The notes beneath the pieces are model-generated. The model saw only the letters and a program-made list of their open reading frames with translations. It did not search any database and was not told the DNA's origin. Positions 54,305 through 64,000 of a stretch of 64,000 nucleotides of DNA are shown here, piece after piece; within the stretch, counting starts at the first letter, position 1, and each line of letters opens with the position of its first letter. Both the position numbers and the translations under genes were made by a program. The DNA is from Steinernema hermaphroditum (Eukaryota; Nematoda; Chromadorea; Rhabditida; Steinernematidae), in assembly GCA_030435675.1 (NCBI GenBank), contig CM059623.1, positions 4,676,012-4,740,011 on the forward strand, in the 5' to 3' direction.

Positions 54305-57300
54305 TTTTTGTTGTCAGTGATCTGATCGAAGCCTCTAGGGAAACATACCTGTATGTAGAAGAATGTGAAACGTTGACTGCTACTCTGTAAGTTACGGTAT
54401 CCTTCTTGGAGTTACAGCTCTAGTTTATAGGCGTGTACTTTCCTTTGTTGTGCCCATGTGATCTTGTGACTCCGAAACATTCCCTTGTTTTTATGGTCTG
54501 TCCTTTCGGGACACTTTTAGTTTCGCGCCTTTATTGAGCGTAGTCAGATCGGACGTCTCCATCTAAAGAACCGTTAGGTCGTTTGCGTCCTTACCGCCGA
54601 TAGGCTATTTGTTGCTCAGCCTAGAGGACTCAAAGAATTCTATGGTAGATTTTTGACTTTTGTGACTTCATGTGCACCCTCTGGAACCACCGAGTGACTC
54701 GAAATCAGGTCTTGGGGTGTTCCGTTCGCTCAGACATCGGCGTCACAGTATTACAATACGATCTCGTCTACATCGTCTTGATCTGCTTGTACGTGAGGGG
54801 GATGCCTCCAGGGCGTCCGCGATCTCCGATCTCTCGTCATAACCAGGGAGAATTCTGAGGGGATCTATGACTGAGTCCTCCCAGAACGGATACTCCTTCA
54901 AGTGGCAATCTCTGACACCTTGTGACGTCCTTGACTTTACGGTTTTGGAGGAATTATTTACTCCTGCAGGCAGCTTCCCCGTTCGTGCGAATTCTCGAAA
55001 CCCGTCGCCTCTTCTTGTCCGGCGAACGTCCCTTCGCGCCTGTGCAGCGTCGATCGGAAGGCCGCCGCGGGGCTGATTGATGAGGTGTCCGATCAGTGGT
55101 CGCCGACGCGAGCACGTGGCTGCGGGCTTCCTCTGTTTGGGTGCAGCCCCGAGATCGTCGGCGCTACAGCCCGACGACGGCAACAGATCGATCGATCGAA
55201 AGTGCATCGGCGAGCGAAACGAATCGAATTAATTACCCCGAGTGGCGATGGATGAGACGCGGATTACGGTGGGAAGCTGCAGTCTGCAGACAGAGACGAG
55301 TCTCTGGCCATCGAGACGTCTGCTTCTGCAGCCGAGAAGTTCCTTATTGTTCTTTTTGTTGCGTATTCTTGGACTTAATGCTGTTACACATCGGGGAGCG
55401 GAGAAGGCGGCTGGAGAGTGCAGACCTGAGGCAGCGCTCGGGATGTGTGTGGGGTGAGTCCTTTTGTGACTAGGGTGTGACGTTTGATTGAGTGCGTGGG
55501 GTTATTTCGTGTTGATCCTTTCGAAGGGACTCAATCAATCAAAATCATGTGCGTACCGTATTATAGGGATGTGGAAGAGGCTGAGGAATAGTGTGAGATT
55601 TTCAGTGACCCCAGATCTTGATCCTTATGGCTAATGTCTTGGTTCCTTCTCTGATCTAGGCGCAAAGAAAAGAAAACTAAACAAGGTCGTCAACGCCGTT
55701 TTGATTAATGATTTATGATCATATGCTAAAATATAAAGAAGAGCATTTTCTGCACTTCTGAATATAGTACATTTCACGGCACCTCCTGCATGCACACAGG
55801 ATACGATCTTTTCCGCGTTGTGACCGTTCATTTACCCTAAGTTGACCGATTATGACCCGACCCACGAAGTTAGTTCTGCAGCCTCGTCGACTGATAGTTC
55901 ACGCTCTCCACTTTTCCCTATAATCTGCTTTCTTCTAGAGTGCTTCTAGATTCTACAGTCGTTCAACGAAGTTTATGTAATGTAATGATTTAACTTTCGT
56001 CTACGAGATTTCCAGGAGTGCACTTTTCTGATTACATCAACGCCTCAATTACTGTATTCCTCTTTTCGTCCGCTTTCTTATGAAAATGTGGTTAGAAACG
56101 GCTACCGTACCTCTTCAGTGCTCTGCACCCGATAACCTAATGATTTCGCTCGCATAAATATAGGGATGTACAAAAGAATAACAATAAAATATGCACGTTT
56201 ATTGCTCTTTTATTCGCTCTTCGCTCATCCACGCAATTCTTTGCAGAAATAATGTAGTTTTCGCGTCGAGACCGGTTGGGAATTAGCGAAAACGGTTTAG
56301 GTCTCCTTTCAAAGCTCTTTCGATCCGAACAGGCCTCTCAGAGACACCAGAATGTATTCTGCATAATACGGTAGTGAAAAGTAGACCTCGTTTGTAGCGA
56401 CCTCATGCAAAACGACAACCAGCAATCCATCCCACGTTGTACCCCACATCCAAGTGTCCGTAATTACTTTTGCACATTTCGATCAAAACATACAACTTCG
56501 CAGCATTCTGCACTCCACACTACACTGCACTTCGTGTTATGCTCCAAAATTGGATCGACACTTCAATTTGCACCCACGAGTTTCTAACAAAGACTACGGT
56601 AAGTGGCATTTATTTTAAGAAATTGAGGTATGGAGAGTGTAGTCCATTTTGCATTTTTTTATGCAAGTTGGCTTCAAAATTTGTTCCTTACGGTCACCCT
56701 CGCACGTGGTTGGTGTTTAGAGCTGTCTATTAGCTCCATCATGCTGGTTTGTGACATCACTATTTAGCCATGAATCCAATCGATAGCCATTACGCGGCTA
56801 TTTTCGGGTTTCGATGACCGTGAAATTACCTTCTTCACTCTACCCTGACGTATATGCAGATCCCCAATCCGCTGTATCTTACACTTCTACTTTCACAGAT
56901 CTAGGTTTAGCTTGACAGTACTACCACAGGGTTTCGGTGATATCCAAGTCAATTCCCCTAATGATTCACTTCTCTTCGATCTCCCCTAATCACTCCCTCC
57001 GCGTCTGTACCTTTGCAATAGTTCATGACTGATTGTGCAGAATCATCCCTAATGCACTTTTTGCCCTTTAAGCACTTTCTGCTCCCCTCTAGTGCGATGC
57101 TCTGCACCTGCGCTCGCTGGAAACATTGTCGCAGAAGTCCAAAACAAGGCGGCGGCGAGAGTTTGCCCGCCGCGGCGCCCCGAGATGTCGCCGGCGGCGG
57201 CACATTCCTCCCATTCCCACACTCACTTTTCCTTCGCCGCCGCCGCTTGCAACACACGACAACGAGCCGGCGACATCGATTTTCGGTCGCCGACGGCTTC

Positions 57301-60300
57301 CAGGCGAGCTTCGGCCAGCTGGCCGCGACTCCCTCAGGCAGCGCGCCACGAGGCCAACTTCTCCAGCCTCTGCGGGTGGCGGCGATGCTCGGGGACACCG
57401 CCGCCGCGGCATTCTGTTTTTGCTCGCTTGTTGCCTTTTCCTCCTCATATTGTTGTTCTCGCGCGCCACGGCAACGTCGCCGACTTGTTGTCTTGTTTCG
57501 GTTCCGACGCCTTCGAAGGTCGCGACACGTTTTGGCCTGTGTTCGGGGTGCTCGCGCGGAGAGGTTCTGACTGGAGGCGGCTTTGAGGGGATTGTAGGGG
57601 ATTTTAGATCAAATTGTGCCCTGCTTATGAGGACCTTTTTTGGAGTGTATCCTAAGGGCATCTAGGTGAGAAATGTTCACTTTGTTGCTAGAGCCTATTT
57701 GCCAAATAGATTCGAACCAATCGGTTTGACCCACTTAGCTTGATGTCCTCGAAGCTGCAACGTTTGATTGCAACTGTTGCTAAGGGATTTAAAAGGAGTA
57801 ACCTGGAGACAAAGTCTTCCTAACGCGTCCACGGACTATCACTCTGTTTATGTCCCTTTCCCTCCAAGAACGCCCGAAAATTGGGAAATTCTAGGCAATC
57901 CTCGGTCATAAATTGTGTCCACAACGTGTCGGCCAGTGCGCCAAGTGCCGTCTGACATCAGATTCTGACAGGAAGCCGCAGAGCTAATCCTCATTTTTAA
58001 TTTAGAAGCCGAGCAGAAAATCGATGTTGCACTCTTTATCGAGAGAAATGTCTCTGTGGCGCTGTGTTTTGTGTCTACGAGACACAACTGACCGGCCGCT
58101 CCTTTCCGAGAGATCGAAATGACCAAGAATCGTGGAGACAGAGACAGTGTCTAGACAACACCACGTGTCTACGGGAGGCCGCAACGTAACCGGTTGATCC
58201 CTTAGGGTGCACACCGAAACGAGCACTTCTAAAATGATTTATTTCTCCGTTTCCACCGCCATCTCATTCCGTCTTGTTTATGTACAATTGGCTTCATAAT
58301 GCACGGAACCATTAGGCTCATTTTTTGTTCGGCTAATCAATAGCCAATGTCCAATTCCCTCTCCGTTCGCCCATAACCAACTGATGAATGCAAAAAAGCA
58401 AACATTTCGGCATTAGATGCTATTCAGTTCAGTGACGCCCTCGTCCTCTTTGGCTCGATTCGTCGGCTCTTCTGAAGGGACTCTAAATTTCATACAATTA
58501 TATGAATAAGATCGCTAGAATTTCGTTTAATTGCAGGATAATTAGGCGTCCTTGTCTAAGTGCACTGATTAGGAGAGGCCGGGGTATGGTAATGAACCAC
58601 TTTCTGAATTCACAATTTACGGCGTGTGGCAATTTTTAGGACCATCCAGTAAGAATTCTCTAGGGATTTTGAAGAGGGCTATTCGTCGAGTTTTTAGTTG
58701 TAAATCTGAACGGTTACAATGGTTTAAGCAAAGCGTTTTATGATGAATTCTGAGCGGCTCTCTTCCGAACATTCTGAGATGTTTCTCCCAAAATAGTTTC
58801 TAATGCAAGTCGTTCACCTCTCCACCATATCCAGGATACCAAACATATGTCCCCCCCTGAAACCAGCACCATCTGTGGTACTTGTAAACACGACTCGACC
58901 CTCCCAGAATACAGGAGGTCGCTTAACCACTTTTTCCGCATATCATTAATACCTAATCAGCGCTCCTCTCGCTTCCACCGGGTGCACTTCCCAACGGCGC
59001 TGTGACACTTCAGTCCCCCTTTTGCGGCGGCGATGTGACTTCGCCCATCGAGTACAGGTTCCCCCTCACGTGACCCTGCCCTTTCCACAGCCTTCTTCGC
59101 CCTTCTTCGCCGCAGACGACATCGGACGCAGCAGCTTTTCCGGCGACAAGTACCAAATTAGTGGCGTGATGTAAATCGGAATTATAGTGACCTACACGTT
59201 CGTGCCGAACGCTCCGTGTCGCCGCCAGGTGCGTCGACGCCGTGGGCGGCCCTCAGGATGGCGCTGGCGTCTCCCGACTGATTACGACGTTTACGTAAGA
59301 GTTTTCGTCACTACGAAAGGTGAATGCCAAGACGAGATTTAGAGGATTCTGAAACCGAATGATGTGATTCCGATTAAATGTATCCCTGAACTTTCGAAAT
59401 AATCGTTTAAAGCAACTTTTTTGTCCTAGTGGCACTGCCCACTCAAGTGATCATTGCCACAATCACCTCTCAATAGACAACAAATAGCTCTAAATCCTGA
59501 ATTACGTAGATGAAAATACCTCGAATAACTACCGTATCCACATATGACGACTCTTTAATGGCACGCCCAGACGCTTTAATGGTGATTTCCTCGGGAAATC
59601 CCCAGATCCGCGTCAGTGGACGTCACTCTTTGGTTTTAATTTCAAATACATTAAAGGATCGACTATCGTTGGTTAGTCACCTTTTTACAAGTCTAACGAA
59701 TTTAGGCACGCTTTATAATGTATTTAGATCTGACAAGTCTTATAGCTGGAAGATGATCGTGCAATTTAGTAAGGAAGTCGAAGTTCGTCACGATATAGGA
59801 TACTAAATTTAGCCACGATATAAGAGGCTACATTTAGCCGCAATCTCATAAGTGTACACGGTTCGTGTGCAGAATTCCTGGCCGCTCTTATTTTATTGAT
59901 ACAATTTATCATTATTGATCCAAGTCTCCAATCCAGACCCTACAATTCGAGATTCAATTTGAAGGCGACCAGGTTTAGCTTCTCGATTTAAAACTCAGAA
60001 GTTTTGAAACCAAATGAAATGACACAAAAAGTTAAATAGATCCTTTGTTCTCATTTCAATCTTTCAGTCGTATTCGGGATTGATTGAATTATCCCTTCAG
60101 AAGTGAGGAATTACCAAGTTCTCTTAATGTACAGAGCATTCCTACTATGAAAGGACTGAACAATAAAATCATATAATGCGATTTCGACCACTAACCGGGT
60201 AACTTTTTACTTTGATACTTGCTCTTTCAAGGTCTCATTTATGAGTCATCAGTGTGTGCCCTTGATGAATCCTCAAAAAGTTGGCGCCTACACTGATCAG

Positions 60301-63300
60301 GCACTCTGTCAGAGCTTCCGGATTTGAAACCTAAAAGTTTTGAAACCTGCTCGTCAAACTGGTACAAACAGGTTCCCCCAACGTGTGCAGACCTCTCGGA
60401 ACCACTTTTAGAGATCTCTGTGCAAGAAGGTCTGCAAGTCTCGCTGGAAACATTCCACCACCAGAGAGTTGCAAAGAGTTTCTGCCGTCCACTTTTTGGT
60501 GACGTCTCCGCACTTCCATTTTTAGCGCCCTCCCCAATTGCCTTCATTAGCCCCGCTGGCTCCCTTCCGTGTTTAGTTTCGTCCTGCCGCCGCCGGGAAA
60601 GCTTCGGTCCTGCGATGCATGCACGCCTGAAGAGGGCGTTATCAGTGGCGGCGCCCGCCGGAGCGGCCAGTGTCAGTGACACCGCTGTCGAACGGCGTCT
60701 GACGCCGCGATGAGTGACACTGCGTCTGATGTGCACTTCGGATTGATTTCCCGTTTCGCGCTTATCACTTCGCTGCACACGCCGTTAGGCCGTGTTTTGG
60801 TCGAAAATTCGACATTTGCACTTCACGGTATTGTTGGGCAATTCTTGTTCGAGAGCATCAGAAGGTGTGGGTTTGATGGGGCGAAGTGTGGAAGTACGGG
60901 TAGCCAGATTTAGACTTAGACAAATATCTTTCGAATAAAGAAAAAGTTGCGAAATCTGAAGAAATCTTTGTCTCCTATGAAATACTTGCCAACCACAGTC
61001 GCCGAAAACATGGAATCTACGCCGTCGCCTGAGAAGGTGACGTTGATCACTTTTCACTGAGTACAGCAGAAATATTTCTTTGTCTTGGGTAAATCCTTGC
61101 CTCATTCAATCCTTTTTCTATTGTCTACGTAATATCAGTCCGGTGTCACTCGGTGGACTCGGATTGTAGGTAATCAAACGCTCAATTGTCGCCTATGAAG
61201 CACGGCTGAATGCCGTCGTTAGGTTAGTGGCTCTTTCGACGTCAAACAGGGCGAGGGAGGAGAGAGATTCCAGTGAGCCTCCTGTGGGGGGGGGGTGATC
61301 TCATCTATTGTACATTCTAAACAAACAAGGAATCATTTTTGGTCTTCTCAAACTTATCTCCTAATCTCAAAGGATTCACACCTTCCTATTATAAATTAAC
61401 CATTTTTTGAAGACCCTCAGTGGTCTGCTTCGCATTTTCTTTCTAAGCGAACGCCTAACACGAGAATTAATGTCATGAAGCCGGCTCCAAATTGTGGTCT
61501 CCCGCAATCCTCCTGGGATCAGAGGGGCCTCAACACCCCCAACTTCGAATTTAGTTCCTTCGAGGACATCGGATAACTTCGTTTTCAAGTGTCCTAGTTG
61601 ATCTGAACGAGGTTCGTCTTATAACTCCCTTGAAGAAACGTTTCCACTTCCAGCTTCGGTTCCCGAGCCATTTCACAGCGGTCACCTCTTGTTTTCATTT
61701 TCCGCGATTATGTCTTTTCCACGGAAAAGACACTAAATTTAGGTATGCTGCTAATGAACGTTCTCATTAGCGCCTTCACAGCCTGAAGAAGAATCCCCAA
61801 GATCTTTTGTTGAAACGTTTCCTATCAACATCCATTATTTAAATCGATGTACTTTCGGGTAGAACTCAAAAACTTTCTTTCATTCTATTGTGTCTGGTGG
61901 CGATTATACTTGGCACTTGAAAAAATTCATAATCGAGACGGCTTTCAGACAGGGCGGAGGCACGACCGGTCCCTCTCGTCTGTCTGTCTCCAAATGACGT
62001 TTTTCCCACAATACGAGTACTACCGTAATTGTCTAAATGCGAAGTTCCTAAGTGTTTTGGCGGACAGTTGACGCCTCCCACTCGACTTCTGAGACATAGA
62101 TGGAGCCACTTCCACGTCAACTTCCATCCCGGGCGGATCCGGTTTGCGTCTACCGCCCCTATTTCCCCTCCAGGAGATAGGCCCGAGTCTCAGCCTCAGC
62201 CTCTCGAGCCCTCCTAACCTTAGCCCGGAGACCTCTGGAGCGCGCGGTGACCCCAATCCTTCTGTTTACCGTCGCCGCCTTCTGCGCCTCCTTATCATCG
62301 CGATCGAGCGGCCGCCATCGTTCGCGTCGATATCAATCGATCGGCGCGCCGTCGACGTTTTTTGTTCCTCTCGCTCGCGCTTCGGTCCTCCGATCGACAG
62401 TTGACTCTCGCCCGGGCAGCTTCTGTGTTTGCGCGCCTTCTCGACGCCGGTGTGTGTGGCCCCAGAGCCCGAGCCTCGGAGGGCGTAAGATCCTCCGAGA
62501 CTGGTTATCCGCGCGATCAATTAGCGCGCGAAGTTGTGCTCATCCCTCACCGAACTTCCTGTTATGTCTTCCACCCGCCCGTCTTCCACCTATGCTAATT
62601 AAACCCCCGCCCGCCCAGGTCTTCTGGCGCGTCTGTCGCCGACCAAAGATTGGCGTCGTCTGTTTGCCGCGGCGGAACCAGTCGGCGACGGCGGCGCGGT
62701 GGTCAGGCTGGAAGGTAATGGAAACGGCGTTTACTCAACGCTTCTTGCACCGATTTTACTGCCCAGCGCGGCGCTTGTTTGCCACTGATCGTGTGGCGAC
62801 GCTATCGGGAGAAGAAGACGACGGACAGGAGAGAAGAAGAAGGGAACTCCGCTGTGTGACCGTCGGCTGACGACAATATTGACAGAGTGTTCGACCGTTG
62901 TACTCGTTAGTGGATGGTCTCGTCGAGAGGCGCCCCTTCGTTTGCTCTCTATCCGATGTGGGCTCTTTTTTTTGGCGATTTTTTTGTGTATCGAAAAGAG
63001 GTGATTTAATAGGGAATGTCCATTTGAATGACGAAGTTTCAAATTGAGTGGAAACGTCGGAAAGAAGCCGGAAGACCACTTTTTGGATACAAAAATAAAA
63101 AAAAAGCTTTCCTTTAAAAAGACGTCCAAGTGGTTTCCCTTCCAGCCAAATTTGTGACCGGCACTACTTATGATTCTAATCCCGTAAGGAAGTACGACAT
63201 TTCATCGCCTTTGCCTCTGTTTGATAAAAGCTACGTGACAATGATGACTGTCCACCAATTCCCTAGTAGTAGCCTCTGTAGTGTCTCTGCCACATTTCGA

Positions 63301-64000
63301 CAAAACTCCTTCACCGATACATGCTGGACATAATCTGTCAGCTGCTTATTTGGTGAACGGGTCGCCCGATAAGGGTTTTCTTTGTTTTGTATGTGCCTAA
63401 AAGAAGATTCTCTGTGTCTGCGTTATCTTCTCGGCCATAAATACCAAAAATAGACCAAAATTTGTCCATCAACTGCACCGACACAGAAGTCATAAACAAC
63501 TGATTGCGACTGACGTCACTCGAGAAGTGAATATTCAATTTCCTGTTTGGTCCTACCAGAAATAGAGGACTCCTTCGTCCAGCTCATGTCCACTCAGACA
63601 TCTCGAGCAGACAGGATGTCTAATGTCAGGAAATATGATCCATCCAAAGTTAGTTCTGTCCTTTCGACTCTCGGAGTCGACCGAATGATCTTTTGTGATA
63701 AGGTTCTGAGGATGCACGTCGCTTCGATGTTTACTTCCTCGCCCTTGAGCCGCGTGACGCCGCTTGATAAGATGCTTCCTGTAACACAAGTTTCCGTCGT
63801 TTTCCCACTCAATTACGTCTATGTTATTTGTTTGTAGACGGCCATATATCGTGTGAAATATATGACTAACTTTCACACACAGGAAATTAGGATTCGGAGA
63901 CAGCCGAGACATAAGATCTCATTTGTGAAAATTAGACATCTTGAGCGGTCGGCCCCGGCACTTATAATGCCAGGCGTTGCTCCCAAGTGTGACTACCGTA
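54305..64000. other. 9.7 kb without a supported gene; two G+C-rich islands
   Basis: I found no splice-linked exons or known domains on either strand. G+C-rich islands lie at about 57120-57560 and 62080-62720. There, several overlapping frames are open at once (up to 207 codons), as expected from few stop codons in such DNA. The islands and scattered motifs (ATGCTAATTAA at about 62593, CACGTGAC near 59074, a 13-bp palindrome GTGTCAGTGACAC near 60670) are compatible with regulatory DNA of a gene beyond the window, but that is only a guess. Confidence 0.4.

Noticed and set aside
62247..62870. 207-codon frame on +
   Set aside because: G+C-rich DNA with similarly long frames on other strands and frames; low-complexity Arg/Ser/Pro composition and no domain.

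Overview
The window is eukaryotic and almost certainly from a nematode, probably a rhabditid-type roundworm. The genes have very short introns (many of 40-50 bp) with GT/AG ends. They include a nematode cuticle collagen, a worm-type Srx chemoreceptor, an Argonaute fragment that looks worm-specific (WAGO type), and a Bel/Pao-type retroelement remnant. No species is identifiable from the sequence alone, and there is a 500-base assembly gap at 18694-19193. | Layout. (1) 1-7.1 kb is mostly gene-free and holds a damaged U4 snRNA copy, a 2-unit tandem repeat and a short retroelement with a clear target-site duplication. (2) 7.1-15.6 kb is an ordinary gene cluster: a ligand-gated chloride channel on +, then on the minus strand a Nudix hydrolase, a cuticle collagen and an Srx receptor, 126 and 174 bp apart. 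(3) 15.9-24 kb is a repeat zone: a duplicated 3' end of the dynein gene, a hAT transposase remnant, a Bel/Pao gag remnant, and an intact RTE-type LINE nested inside a long-terminal-inverted-repeat element. (4) 23.9-30.6 kb is a mosaic of gene pieces: the left arm of a 3.5-kb inverted duplication, an in-frame fusion of lipoyl-domain exons to DEAD-box helicase exons, an Argonaute N-terminal fragment, and scrambled dynein pieces fused to an SRR1-family exon. (5) 31.1-46.3 kb is the large cytoplasmic dynein-2 heavy chain gene (DYNC2H1/che-3 type, intraflagellar transport motor). (6) 46.7-52.6 kb holds a full U4 snRNA gene, two more Nudix paralogues, the complete PRP28/DDX23 spliceosomal helicase gene and a tRNA-Val; the second half is the right arm of the inverted duplication. 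(7) 54.3-64 kb shows no gene I can support. | How it fits together. The dynein, Nudix pair, U4 and PRP28 genes look functional and lie between or within two inverted 3.5-kb arms, so recombination between the arms could invert about 23 kb. Pieces of the dynein gene recur at 11.2, 16.0 and 29.2-30.2 kb. The larger copies carry intron or flanking DNA, so copying was at DNA level. U4 and the PRP28 gene both serve the spliceosome, but their proximity may be chance. The most unusual feature is the left arm: a second, strongly altered helicase copy whose 5' end has been replaced in frame by branched-chain E2 lipoyl-domain exons.
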